DNA of 45,700 bases from the NCBI GenBank assembly GCA_030019075.1, contig JASEHD010000008.1, positions 1 through 45,700 of the forward strand. Direction: 5' to 3'. Numbering within the stretch: position 1 is the first letter of the stretch; every line of letters starts with the position of its first letter. The notes below the pieces were generated by a model. The model did no database searches, was not told where the DNA came from, and saw nothing but the letters and a program-made list of their open reading frames with translations. Made by a program: the position numbers and the translations under genes. This DNA is from Bacteroidota bacterium. Lineage in GTDB: Bacteria > Bacteroidota > Ignavibacteria > UBA10030 > SZUA-254. Below are positions 33,871 through 42,652 of the stretch, in pieces.

Positions 33871-34797
33871 TTAAGTATTTTCAAAATCAGAGACGTTCAT
33901 CTCAGTTTGTTGTACCTCATCAATGGGCAGCTCATTAGTATCAGGAATTAAATTTGTATCCTGACCATTCTGAATTTCGCGTTTCCTAACGACTTCGTAC
34001 ATCAAAAGGGCACCGGCAACAGAAGCGTTTAAAGAGGGAACTTTGCCGCGTATTGGGATTTTCACCATAAAGTCACATTTTTCTTTTACCAGAGTACGGA
34101 TTCCTTTTCCTTCGCTGCCGATGACAACGGCAATCGGTCCGGTGTAATCAATCTCTGAATAAAGTTTATTGGCATTAGAATCAGTACCAACCACCCATAT
34201 ACCTTTTTTCTTCAACTCATCAAGGGTGTTTGCTATATTAGTTACTTTCGCAACGGGGAGATGCTCGCTTGCACCTGCCGAAGTTCTGGCAACAGTTTGA
34301 TTTACCGAAGCTGCGTGGTGTTTAGGGATGACAACACCATGTACCCCAGCACATTCTGCTGTCCGGATAAGCGCCCCTAAATTCTGAGGGTCTTCGATTT
34401 CATCTAACAATAATATGAAGGGTTTTTCGTTACGCTCCTTAGCGATTTTTATGATATCTTCAACTTCAACATATTTTTTCGTGCCAACAATCGCTACTAC
34501 ACCTTGAGTCGTAGTATCGCTGACCAGTTCGCGAAATTTTATTTTACCAACTTCGACACAGTTTACACGATTATTTTTAGCTAACTGTTTAATTTTTTCA
34601 ATAGAAGATCCTTTAACTCCGGCAAGGATAACAATTTTTTCAATTATCTTCCCGGCGCGTAACGCTTCTATCACTGGATTCCGCCCTGCAATGATGTTTG
34701 CTGTGGGTTTACGATCGTGAACGACACGCAGAGGTGAAGGTCGGTTGGGTTTTCGGTCGTAATACGAATTGGCGGTATTTTTTATTTCGTAATTCAT
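33871..34797 (-). CDS. rlmB: TrmH/RlmB-type rRNA 2'-O-methyltransferase
   Basis: The 308-residue protein has the N-terminal substrate-binding domain (IAGRNPVIEALRAGKIIEKI) and the SPOUT fold with its knot motifs: LLDEIEDPQNLGALIRTAECAGV, VIGSEGKGIRTLV and IPIRGKVPSLNASVAGALLMYE. It probably methylates a guanosine ribose in 23S rRNA. The basic N-terminus and acidic C-terminal tail lie outside the core. The symbol is tentative within the TrmH family. Confidence 0.88.
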   Translation of the reverse strand: MNYEIKNTANSYYDRKPNRPSPLRVVHDRKPTANIIAGRNPVIEALRAGKIIEKIVILAGVKGSSIEKIKQLAKNNRVNCVEVGKIKFRELVSDTTTQGVVAIVGTKKYVEVEDIIKIAKERNEKPFILLLDEIEDPQNLGALIRTAECAGVHGVVIPKHHAASVNQTVARTSAGASEHLPVAKVTNIANTLDELKKKGIWVVGTDSNANKLYSEIDYTGPIAVVIGSEGKGIRTLVKEKCDFMVKIPIRGKVPSLNASVAGALLMYEVVRKREIQNGQDTNLIPDTNELPIDEVQQTEMNVSDFENT

Positions 34798-34804
34798 AAA
34801 TTTC

Positions 34805-35644
34805 TCATAATAATTGGTTTGACATTTTCATAGGTTGTTTTGTTTTTATTAAAATTATTGAACCAATAATTCCAAATATTATTAAAACAATTGAGATCAA
34901 CTGTGCCTCTGAGAGCCCGAAAAGGATACGTGGGTTCAATCTAATAAACTCCACCAAGAAACGGCTGATTCCACATAAAATAAGATAAAACATAAAAATA
35001 GTACCATCTGCAAAATTCTTTTTTCGGAGTCTCCACAATATTAAGAACAAAATTATTGATGAAAAGAATTCATAGAGGGGTGTAGGGTGAACCGTAATAT
35101 CGTTCGGAACAATTCCATTGACTCCGTATTGTTGAACAATTTCTGGGAATTCGCGAAATGCGATCATAGGAGGATACGTTCCGTTTGAATACACAGCACC
35201 CCATGGAAGATCGGTCGGCATACCATAATCACCATCACCCGCAAGATGGCAACCGATGCGAGCAATACCGTATCCTATCATCAAGGCGGGAGCGGCTGCG
35301 TCACAAATTTTAAGAAAAGAAATTTTCTTTTTTCTGATATATAGCCAGATTACAAAAGTCGCAAGAAAAAACCCACCATACCATGTTAAACCACCAGGTG
35401 AAAAAGCTTCGCCAAGGGGATTTAAAATAAAATGATCCCAATCTTCAATGAGAAAAAGCATCTTGGAACCGATAATACCAAAAATGACCGCAAGGAGCGT
35501 TACCGTACTACCTAAGTTCGGCTGATACCCTTTACGAGTTAATTCCTTCGTCAAAATCCAGCTTGCAACAATGAAACCGATTGCCATCATCAAGCCGAAG
35601 CTGTGAACCGTGAAGGGTCCTATTTTAAATAATTCAGGATACAT
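34805..35644 (-). CDS. lgt: Prolipoprotein diacylglyceryl transferase
   Basis: The 279-residue membrane protein shows Lgt's HSFGLMMAIGF start, GGLTWYGGF, the IARIGCHLAGDGDYG signature, HPTPLYEF and GISRFLVEFIR. Several hydrophobic helices are visible. It adds diacylglycerol to the lipobox Cys of prelipoproteins such as the DUF4249-like protein in this window. Confidence 0.96.
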   Translation of the reverse strand: MYPELFKIGPFTVHSFGLMMAIGFIVASWILTKELTRKGYQPNLGSTVTLLAVIFGIIGSKMLFLIEDWDHFILNPLGEAFSPGGLTWYGGFFLATFVIWLYIRKKKISFLKICDAAAPALMIGYGIARIGCHLAGDGDYGMPTDLPWGAVYSNGTYPPMIAFREFPEIVQQYGVNGIVPNDITVHPTPLYEFFSSIILFLILWRLRKKNFADGTIFMFYLILCGISRFLVEFIRLNPRILFGLSEAQLISIVLIIFGIIGSIILIKTKQPMKMSNQLL

Positions 35645-35680
35645 ATTGTGTTATATAATTAACCATGTAAGATTTGTTCA

Positions 35681-36091
35681 CTACCAGTTTTTCTCATCCG
35701 TGATGATCTCAATAAATTTATTCGTCGGGTTTTCTTCAACTACGATGCTATTCTTTTTTATGTTCACTGTAAATCTATTTACCCTTTTATCATTTTTAGA
35801 AATAATCAGAAAGTACCGTCCATCTAATTTTTCGAATTTAGTAATAAATGTTGCTGGACCCGCACTCGGTATCGTAACACGAGGGGCCCGTAAACCATGA
35901 ATGTTGAATTGTACTGTTCTATCATGGATAACTGGTTCAACAATTATCTCATAACTAAAATACGAAAACTCCTGGACGGTTTTTAGTGTGAAATAAGTAA
36001 CCGCTTTCTTTTCTCGCTCTTCATATTTCAGCGTTATGAGTAAGCGGTACTCAACTGGAATTAAAGGTTTAACGGTTTTCCCTCGTTTCAA
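35681..36091 (-). CDS. Hypothetical beta-rich protein overlapping hisS
   Basis: I do not recognise this 136-residue protein. It is strongly beta-patterned (VTYFTLKTVQEFSYFSYEIIVEP, IKKNSIVVEE) with no signal peptide or membrane helix. Its ATG lies 23 bases inside the end of hisS in another frame, so it is probably translationally coupled. The basic start (MKRGKTVKP) and small beta domain could fit a nucleic-acid or ribosome-associated role, but this is speculation. Confidence 0.65.
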   Translation of the reverse strand: MKRGKTVKPLIPVEYRLLITLKYEEREKKAVTYFTLKTVQEFSYFSYEIIVEPVIHDRTVQFNIHGLRAPRVTIPSAGPATFITKFEKLDGRYFLIISKNDKRVNRFTVNIKKNSIVVEENPTNKFIEIITDEKNW

Positions 36092-37355
36092 TGTTTTCCC
36101 CCGGTTCTTGAAAATGGCTGACTAAATCCTTTACTCCGATGCTTGTTTGTATTCCATTTTTCATATTCTTAATAATAACAAGTCCTTTTTGCAGTTCATT
36201 ACCACCAATGATAATAACGAACTCCACCTTTTGTCGATCTGCTTCGCGCATTTGTGATTTAAGACTTCGCCCAAGTAAATCAACTTCGCACGGAATATTA
36301 TTACGCCGCAATATCATCGCCTGTTCTACTGCATATCCTCTTCCCTCTTCATCAGCCGAAACAATAAATACTTTTGGCTTGATATTTTCCCCCGTAAATA
36401 TTTGCTGTTTCTCCATCGTCAGCAGAAGGCGCTCTATTCCCGCCGCAAATCCGACAGACGGTGTTTGTTTACCACCAATCTCTTTTAACAAGAGATCATA
36501 ACGGCCGCCACCAACTAATGCATCCTGTGCTCCTAAATCTTTACTAATGATTTCGTAAGCTGTCTTAGTGTAATAATCTAAACCCCGAACAATTCTACCG
36601 TCGATTTCAAATTCAATATTTAATGACCTTAAAATCGATTGAAGCTCGATAAAATGTTCAGAACATTCCTTGCATAAATGATCTTTCATTAACGGTGCAT
36701 CCGTAGTAAGCTTCTGATCATTTTCATCTTTCGAGTCAAGTATACGTAATGGATTCTGCTCTAATCGCTGTTTGCTTTCTTCTGATAATTCCTTAAAAAC
36801 ATTCTGTAGATGTTTCTTCAGAATTTCTTTATATTGCGGGCGGCAATTTATACAACCGACCGAGTTAATTTTAATCTGAAAGTTTTTCACACCAAGTACC
36901 CGGTAAACCTCGGCAGACAAGGCGATAATTTCAGCATCAACAAAAGGACTGCTGCCACCGATAGCTTCGGCACCGAATTGGTGAAATTGTCTCAACCGTC
37001 CGGCTTGCGGCTTTTCTTGGCGGAACATTGGTGCGATATAATATACTTTTACTAATGGTTTTTGCTCACCAAGGTTATGCTGGAGATAGGAACGCATAAC
37101 CGCCGCAGTCATCTCGGGTTTCAATGTCAGCATTGTTCCACCTCTATCCTGAAAAGTGTACATTTCTTTCCCGACGATATCGGTTAATTCACCGATACCA
37201 CGTGCAAATAATGCTGTTTCTTCAAACACTGGTGTACGAATTTCATGATAGCTGAACGTATGCATTACCGAACGGATTTTCTGCTCAACAAACTGCCAAC
37301 GATAACTCTCATCGGGCAGTACATCCTTGGTACCTTTGATTGATTTGAACTTCAA
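36069..37355 (-). CDS. hisS: Histidyl-tRNA synthetase
   Basis: The 428-residue class II synthetase has KGTKDVLPDESYRWQFVE, motif 2 TLKPEMTAAVMRSYLQHNL, the HisA region RGLDYYTKTAYEI, LVGGGRYDLL, motif 3 VGFAAGIERLLL and the anticodon-binding domain at the C-terminus. A Cys-containing insertion (INCRPQY, LCKECSEHF) is typical of many bacterial HisRS. It charges tRNA-His. Confidence 0.97.
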   Translation of the reverse strand: MKFKSIKGTKDVLPDESYRWQFVEQKIRSVMHTFSYHEIRTPVFEETALFARGIGELTDIVGKEMYTFQDRGGTMLTLKPEMTAAVMRSYLQHNLGEQKPLVKVYYIAPMFRQEKPQAGRLRQFHQFGAEAIGGSSPFVDAEIIALSAEVYRVLGVKNFQIKINSVGCINCRPQYKEILKKHLQNVFKELSEESKQRLEQNPLRILDSKDENDQKLTTDAPLMKDHLCKECSEHFIELQSILRSLNIEFEIDGRIVRGLDYYTKTAYEIISKDLGAQDALVGGGRYDLLLKEIGGKQTPSVGFAAGIERLLLTMEKQQIFTGENIKPKVFIVSADEEGRGYAVEQAMILRRNNIPCEVDLLGRSLKSQMREADRQKVEFVIIIGGNELQKGLVIIKNMKNGIQTSIGVKDLVSHFQEPGENIETRENR

Positions 37356-37425
37356 AATAGCTCCAAAATAATATCCATATTGGATAACAACTTGCGGTAA
37401 GGAAGATGGTAGATATTCCGGATTG

Positions 37426-37896
37426 TTACATCTCGGAATAATTTGCTTCCTCTTGTTTGAATGTTGCGATAATTTCTTGCGGTGTAGTGGTTTCTAACAG
37501 TTTATTACGAAATTCCTCTTTGTTCATTAGTCTTGAAATACGACTGAGGAGTTTGATGTGTGGACCTACCAAGTTGTCCTTGCCTACCAGAAGAAAAACA
37601 AGCCGCACGGGTTTTTCATCGAGTGACTGATATTGGATTGGTTCTGCCGTTATACCGAATGCTGCCACGATGTCCGAGACCGCATCAGTTTTTCCGTGGG
37701 GAATGGCAAATCCATTCCCGACTCCGGTTGACATAATTTTTTCTCGCTCGAAAATGGCAGTCCGAACCTTTTCTATATTTAAAACTTTCGGTGACTGACT
37801 GACGACTTCAATCAATCCCTCGATTATGTCTTCTTTCGAACTTCCCGGAAGGTTGCTGACAACCGTTCTTTCATCGAGAATATCACTAATCTTCAT
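37426..37896 (-). CDS. PTS EIIA-like (PtsN/fructose-type) regulatory protein
   Basis: The 156-residue protein has the EIIA type 2 layout, with the phosphorylatable His67 in GNGFAIPHGKTDAV and the LVFLLVGKDN and HIKLLSRISRLM segments. It lies on its own, without permease EIIB/EIIC genes, which fits a PtsN-type regulatory role (nitrogen/potassium or carbon control) rather than sugar transport. The start is at the first ATG after an A-rich leader. Confidence 0.88.
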   Translation of the reverse strand: MKISDILDERTVVSNLPGSSKEDIIEGLIEVVSQSPKVLNIEKVRTAIFEREKIMSTGVGNGFAIPHGKTDAVSDIVAAFGITAEPIQYQSLDEKPVRLVFLLVGKDNLVGPHIKLLSRISRLMNKEEFRNKLLETTTPQEIIATFKQEEANYSEM

Positions 37897-38016
37897 ACTA
37901 TCATTTTACTCCAAGAAAGGCAAAGTATTCCAATATTTCATTTGTATGATAAACGCAAGAAAAGATAATTATTAATAAGTTGGATATAATTTAATTAAAA
38001 AAAATGTTTTTAGCAA

Positions 38017-39156
38017 CTAAATATTTTTTAAAGCTTGTTGAAGATCCTTGATTATATCATCGACATTTTCCAGTCCGACTGATAACCGAACAAGTCCCTC
38101 AGTTACTTTACTTTTCTCTCGCTGATCTTTCGGTACAGATGCATGCGTCATCGTTGCAGGATGTGAAATTAGAGTCTCTACACCACCTAAACTTTCCGCG
38201 AGAGCGCAAAGTTGTACTTTTTTCAAGAACTTCTTTGCCTTTTCGAAGCTACCAAGATCAAAAGAAATCATTCCGCCGAATTTTTTCATTTGTTTTTTTG
38301 CCAGTTTATGCTGGGGATGTGAAGGAAGTCCCGGATACAAAACTCGCTTGACCTTTCTCTGTTTCAGAAGCCATCGGGCAACTTGTATTGCGTTCGTGCT
38401 ATGTTGTTCCATTCTGATTGGAAGAGTTTTAACCCCTCGTAAACACAACCAAGCATCAAACGGACTTAATATTCCGCCAGTTGATTTATGTATAAACCTC
38501 AAACGTTCAGCCGTTTTCATATCGTTTGTTACAACCAAACCACCTAACATGTCGCTGTGCCCGTTTAGATATTTTGTAAGACTGTGAACAACGATATCAA
38601 TTCCGTATTCCAGTGGCTGTTGCAAATATGGTGTTGCAAACGTGTTGTCGCAAACGGAAATGAGTCGATTACCCTTTGCGATTTTTACAATAGCTTTTAA
38701 ATCGGTTATTTCCATTGTTGGATTCGTCGGCGTTTCGACAAATATCATTCGAGTTTCTTGCCGAATTGTCTGCTCTACAAGTTTGATATTTGTCGTGTCG
38801 ATAAACTCGAATTGAAGCCGATAATCTTCAAGCACTTGTTTTGCGAGCCGATAAGTGCCTCCATAAACATTATGCGAGATGATGACATGATCACACGGTT
38901 TTAGCAACCGGAAGATTGCGTCAACTGCCGCCATACCAGAGCCAAATGCAATGCCGTGTTTGCCGTTTTCAAGAGCGGCAATATTTTGTTCAAGCGCTGT
39001 CCGTGTCGGATTTGCTATACGGGAGTAAACATATCCTTTGTGTTTACCGATTTCTTCCTGAACGTAAGTTGAAGTTAAATAAACCGGCGTCATCACAGCG
39101 CCGGTTGTTGGACAGGGCTGCTGCCCTGCGTGGATTGCTTTTGTGGAGAATTTCAT
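38017..39156 (-). CDS. Cys/Met metabolism PLP enzyme (cystathionine gamma-synthase/lyase family)
   Basis: The start is placed at ATG 39156 (MKFSTKAIHAG), since the longer ORF in the track runs into the MjaI-type gene. The 379-residue enzyme has YSRIANPTRTALEQNIAALE, FGSGMAAVDAIF, the PLP lysine in HSLTKYLNGHSD, and ESLGGVETLISHPATMTHASVP. The last motif occurs in both cystathionine gamma-lyase and gamma-synthase, so direction (cystathionine synthesis or breakdown) is not decided. It sits directly downstream of a restriction-modification pair. Confidence 0.88.
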   Translation of the reverse strand: MKFSTKAIHAGQQPCPTTGAVMTPVYLTSTYVQEEIGKHKGYVYSRIANPTRTALEQNIAALENGKHGIAFGSGMAAVDAIFRLLKPCDHVIISHNVYGGTYRLAKQVLEDYRLQFEFIDTTNIKLVEQTIRQETRMIFVETPTNPTMEITDLKAIVKIAKGNRLISVCDNTFATPYLQQPLEYGIDIVVHSLTKYLNGHSDMLGGLVVTNDMKTAERLRFIHKSTGGILSPFDAWLCLRGVKTLPIRMEQHSTNAIQVARWLLKQRKVKRVLYPGLPSHPQHKLAKKQMKKFGGMISFDLGSFEKAKKFLKKVQLCALAESLGGVETLISHPATMTHASVPKDQREKSKVTEGLVRLSVGLENVDDIIKDLQQALKNI

Positions 39157-39187
39157 ATATTGATTTTTGTTGGTTAGTTTTGGATTT

Positions 39188-39760
39188 TCAAAATTCGATC
39201 TGAATTCCATCTTTAATTTTTTTGTAATAGATTATTCGTATCTGTATTGATTCGGATAATGATTTCTTCGAAAGATATGAAACAGGTTTAATTGATACTG
39301 GTTCATTCCCAAGATAGCCATCGATGCCTTGAGATTCTTCTTGAATGTTCCCCATTCTATAAGATTTGCCCTCCTGTTCAGCGACTACCTTTAAGATCGC
39401 TTCTTGAAATCGAAGACCAATGAATGTTTTAATTATTACCAAATCCTTAACCCATTTCTCTATCATTTTATCATCGATTTTGTTTATTGCGTCTTTTAGA
39501 TTCTTGAACATTTTAATAATTCGTTCTTTGGCGTTTTGAATAGCTTCCGGATAATTTTTTAAATACCAATCTTCCCATTCAAAGAATTTATTACCTTTAA
39601 ACTTATGAATTAGATCTGAAAGTTTACCAACAACTTTGGGCCTCGTTCCCTGTGAGTTTTGATTAGCAAGATTAATAAGTTGGGTTGTATATTTGGGGAA
39701 TTCTGGGGATTCTATATCCAATATTTTTTTTATCTCTTCATTTGATAACTTAATATTCAT
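39188..39760 (-). CDS. MjaI-type restriction endonuclease
   Basis: The 190-residue protein resembles the MjaI restriction endonuclease family: a helical first half (NQNSQGTRPKVVGKLSDL, FFEWEDWYLKNYPEA), then the core RFQEAILKVVAEQEGKSYRM and GIDGYLGNEPVSIKPVSY, whose Glu, Asp and Lys-containing strands look like a nuclease fold active site (E...D...K). MjaI itself cuts CTAG. It lies 6 bases after the methyltransferase stop, as expected for a type II R-M pair; the target sequence here is inferred from the family. Confidence 0.8.
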   Translation of the reverse strand: MNIKLSNEEIKKILDIESPEFPKYTTQLINLANQNSQGTRPKVVGKLSDLIHKFKGNKFFEWEDWYLKNYPEAIQNAKERIIKMFKNLKDAINKIDDKMIEKWVKDLVIIKTFIGLRFQEAILKVVAEQEGKSYRMGNIQEESQGIDGYLGNEPVSIKPVSYLSKKSLSESIQIRIIYYKKIKDGIQIEF

Positions 39761-39765
39761 TCACG

Positions 39766-41070
39766 TTATCTTTCTGAATATTTGTGAATAATGTACTGCG
39801 CAAATTTTTCTTTTAGTCTATAATTTATTGAATTGTCAATTTCTGCGTATCCATATTTTAAGATATGTGCATTAATAAATGTTTTATTTTTCAAATAAAG
39901 ATATGCTAATAATCTATTCTCAGCGTCGTATTTTGTTGAATCGTATTTTAAATAAACTTGCTTCCCCTTTATCATCTTCGTTAGAAACTGAATCGCGTCA
40001 TCCCTTTTTTCATCGATAGTTTTAATTCCGATCAAATGTATTAGCAATCCATTGTTGAGTTCAACTATCTCTGGTGAAATAATACGCTTGACGGTAAAGA
40101 ATTGTTCACGTTTGTTTTGATTACCATCCACTTTTGATCCGAAATTAAGTTTCTTGGGATCAACCTTTTTATCAAATCGGACTTTGTCCCTAAAAATATA
40201 AGGCAACTGTTCTATCTGTTTGGTGAAATCGGTAGTACCTTGATTCTTAATAATAATATCAAAACTTGTGTCTTGAGCAAAAAGACCTTGCGAATTAATT
40301 CCGAGTTTATTTTGAATAACAGGGAGAAATTCCGAGCTTATTTCATACCCAATTGAATTTCGCACAAGATTCTTTGCTGCGAGCGTAGTAGTGGCGCTAC
40401 CAAGAAATGGATCGAGTACCGTATCTCCAACAAACGTGAACATACGGATCAGACGCTTTGGTAATTCTTCCGGGAACATCGCGAGGTGTTTATCTTGTTT
40501 CTCTCCGGCAAAATTCCAGTGCCCAGCAAAATATTCGTTCCATTCGGTCGTGGTTAATTTTGAAAGCTGTTTTGCTTCTTTTGTAGGATATTGTGCATCT
40601 CCTAGTTTTTTGAAAAGCAGAATGAATTCATAATCTATTTTAATGATACCATTCCGGGGATATGGGAAGGAACCCATAACAGTTGCTCCACCAGTAGTAT
40701 TTGTGGTTGTTACTTTTTGCCAAATGATCGCCCCCATATAATCGAATCCAATTGTCTCACAGAACTTGATAATTTCTGTTCGTATCGGAATCACCTTATA
40801 TCTCCCATAATAAACAGAGCGGGCAAACTGGTCACCGATATTTACACACAGTCGGCAGCCAGGATTTAAAACGCGATAGCATTCATTCCATACCAGATTC
40901 AAGTTATTAATGTATTCTTCATAAGAATCATTGAAACCGATTTGGTCCTTATGACCATAATCTTTCAATTGCCAGTATGGTGGTGAGGTAACAACCAAAT
41001 GGATGCTTTCGTCTGCTATTTCCTCCATTCGGCGTGAATCGCCGATTATTATTTTATGTGATGTTTTCAT
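39766..41070 (-). CDS. DNA methyltransferase (beta class, TSPPYW) with C-terminal SNase-like domain
   Basis: Residues 1-270 are a beta-class DNA methyltransferase: the catalytic TSPPYW at residues 28-33 comes before the SAM-binding DPFLGSATT near residue 215. TSPPYW is typical of cytosine-N4 enzymes. After a charged linker (about 275-330), residues 335-430 look like a staphylococcal-nuclease fold (LIHLIGIKT, FINAHILKYGYAEI and an NRLLAYLYL strand), but the nuclease Arg and Glu in the first signature are absent, so it is probably a binding domain. It should protect the host from the MjaI-type enzyme. Confidence 0.88.
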   Translation of the reverse strand: MKTSHKIIIGDSRRMEEIADESIHLVVTSPPYWQLKDYGHKDQIGFNDSYEEYINNLNLVWNECYRVLNPGCRLCVNIGDQFARSVYYGRYKVIPIRTEIIKFCETIGFDYMGAIIWQKVTTTNTTGGATVMGSFPYPRNGIIKIDYEFILLFKKLGDAQYPTKEAKQLSKLTTTEWNEYFAGHWNFAGEKQDKHLAMFPEELPKRLIRMFTFVGDTVLDPFLGSATTTLAAKNLVRNSIGYEISSEFLPVIQNKLGINSQGLFAQDTSFDIIIKNQGTTDFTKQIEQLPYIFRDKVRFDKKVDPKKLNFGSKVDGNQNKREQFFTVKRIISPEIVELNNGLLIHLIGIKTIDEKRDDAIQFLTKMIKGKQVYLKYDSTKYDAENRLLAYLYLKNKTFINAHILKYGYAEIDNSINYRLKEKFAQYIIHKYSER

Positions 41071-41131
41071 ATTGATTATTCTCCCATCAAACTAATTTAA
41101 AAATGTTAAACTCAAATCCCAAATCTCCGAT

Positions 41132-41884
41132 CTATTTTTTCTTATTCATCAAACTTGCCGCAAACCCAGCCCCAAATCCGTTATCAATATTTACAACTGT
41201 AACACCACTTGCACAAGAGTTAAGCATACCAAGAAGCGCGGCAACGCCTTGAAAACTTGCACCATAACCGATCGAAGTTGGAACCGCAATAACAGGTACA
41301 TCTACTAAACCACCAACCACACTTGGCAGCGCACCTTCCATCCCAGCAACAACGATGATAACATTTGCTTCCACCAATTTATCACTCTGCGAAAGTAACC
41401 GATGGATTCCTGCCACTCCAACATCGTATAATCTTTCGACTGGATTGCCAAGCATTTGAGAAGTAATAAAAGCTTCTTCAGCAACTGGAATATCGGATGT
41501 TCCCGCCGTGATTACGAGAATCGTTCCACGGTTTGGTAACGGCTTTTTAGGTTCATTTGCAGTAATCGTACGAGCAAACTCATGGTAATTACTCTGGCGG
41601 ATTTCCTTTTTTACCGCTTTGAAATGTTCTAGGGTGGCTCGTGTTGCTAACAACGGTTGTGAACGCTTGTGAATTCGTGAAGCGATTTCAGCAACTTGTT
41701 CAGGTGTTTTCCCCTGACACAAAATCACTTCAGGGAATCCTTGCCGTAATTGTCGGTGGTGATCTATTGTTGCAAAACCGAGCGATTCAAACCTTAGAGA
41801 AGATATTTTTTCAACAATCTGCTGCTCGCTAAATCTACCTTTTTTGTATTGTTGTAAAAGCTGTTTGAGTTCTTCTTTTGTCAT
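41132..41884 (-). CDS. larB: LarB-type nickel-pincer cofactor carboxylase/hydrolase
   Basis: The internal ATG at 41884 (MTKEELKQLLQQY) is the likely start. The 250-residue protein has a helical N-terminal part and a PurE-like C-terminal domain: VITAGTSDIPVAEEA, YDVGVAGIHRLL, VVAGMEGALPSVVGGL and PVIAVPTSIGYGASFQG. LarB carboxylates and hydrolyses nicotinic-acid adenine dinucleotide to start the nickel-pincer cofactor of lactate racemase-like enzymes. No larC, larE or larA is in the window. Confidence 0.92.
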   Translation of the reverse strand: MTKEELKQLLQQYKKGRFSEQQIVEKISSLRFESLGFATIDHHRQLRQGFPEVILCQGKTPEQVAEIASRIHKRSQPLLATRATLEHFKAVKKEIRQSNYHEFARTITANEPKKPLPNRGTILVITAGTSDIPVAEEAFITSQMLGNPVERLYDVGVAGIHRLLSQSDKLVEANVIIVVAGMEGALPSVVGGLVDVPVIAVPTSIGYGASFQGVAALLGMLNSCASGVTVVNIDNGFGAGFAASLMNKKK

Positions 41885-42044
41885 GGGTAAAATATAATTG
41901 TTTTTAACAGCGAAAGCAAACGATATTTTCATCCTTATTTTTATCAATTCCGTAAATTCCCTACGAGCAGATGTTGCCTTTCATTAAGAATTTCCGTATG
42001 TTTGATATGAATAATACCAAATTTTATCCTCAAAAGGATTTAAT

Positions 42045-42455
42045 ATGAAACAATTAGGCATAAAGAAGCTGTACTATTCAATAAGTGAGGTTAGTAAAAT
42101 TGCTGACCTTGAACAATATGTACTCCGGTACTGGGAATCGGAATTCGAGCAGCTCGGGCCTGCAAAGAATAGAGCTGGTAATCGCATATATACCAGCAGA
42201 GATATTAAGCTCATACTATTCATAAAAAGATTACTGCGCGAAGAACGATACACGATAGAAGGAGCAAAACAGGTTCTAAAAGATTATATGTCCGATGCTG
42301 AAACCGGTGAGCAATTAGAGCTCCTACACGAAGGAACTCCATCGGCAGCACCATCAACACAGGCACAACCACCAAAGACACCTGAGAATCGCCTGAGAAA
42401 CGATATGGTGGAGTTAAAAAGATTCCTCGAAGAACTGTTAGTAAAACTGACGTAA
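42045..42455 (+). CDS. MerR-family transcriptional regulator
   Basis: The 136-residue protein has the MerR winged helix at residues 8-75 (YYSISEVSKIADLEQYVLRYWESEF, then NRIYTSRDIKLILFIKRLL). A short coiled coil (KQVLKDYM) and a Pro/Gln/Glu-rich tail follow. There is no metal-binding Cys in the tail. It resembles the short MerR proteins widespread in Bacteroidota and Chlorobiota whose signals are unknown. It is divergent from larB and could control it; the AAAAGGA ribosome site precedes the ATG. Confidence 0.88.
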   Translation: MKQLGIKKLYYSISEVSKIADLEQYVLRYWESEFEQLGPAKNRAGNRIYTSRDIKLILFIKRLLREERYTIEGAKQVLKDYMSDAETGEQLELLHEGTPSAAPSTQAQPPKTPENRLRNDMVELKRFLEELLVKLT

Positions 42456-42553
42456 GTATCGGGATTATTTAACGGAAGTGTTGGAACAATGGAGTAATGG
42501 AATTCGTGGTAGGCGAATGAATGATTCCTTATTAGAATTGTTTTTTGCATTTT

Positions 42554-42561
42554 TAGTTTTG
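42554..42561 (+). promoter_or_regulatory. Possible -7 promoter element of the tRNA-Pro gene
   Basis: TAGTTTTG matches the Bacteroidota -7 consensus TAnnTTTG exactly, nine bases before the tRNA. I see no well-spaced -33 TTTG, so this is tentative. Confidence 0.3.
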
Positions 42562-42569
42562 ACTTGACT

Positions 42570-42644
42570 CGGAACGTGGCGCAGCCCGGCTAGCGCACTT
42601 GCTTGGGGTGCAAGGGGTCGCGGGTTCAAATCCCGCCGTTCCGA
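42570..42644 (+). tRNA. tRNA-Pro (anticodon GGG)
   Basis: A 75-base cloverleaf: acceptor stem CGGAACG pairs with CGTTCCG. The anticodon stem CTTGC/GCAAG encloses the loop TTGGGGT with anticodon GGG, and the T-loop GGTTCAAATC lies in a GCGGG/CCCGC stem. The discriminator is A, and CCA is not encoded. It lies 9 bases from the convergent pilin-like gene. Confidence 0.96.
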
Positions 42645-42652
42645 CTAATTAC

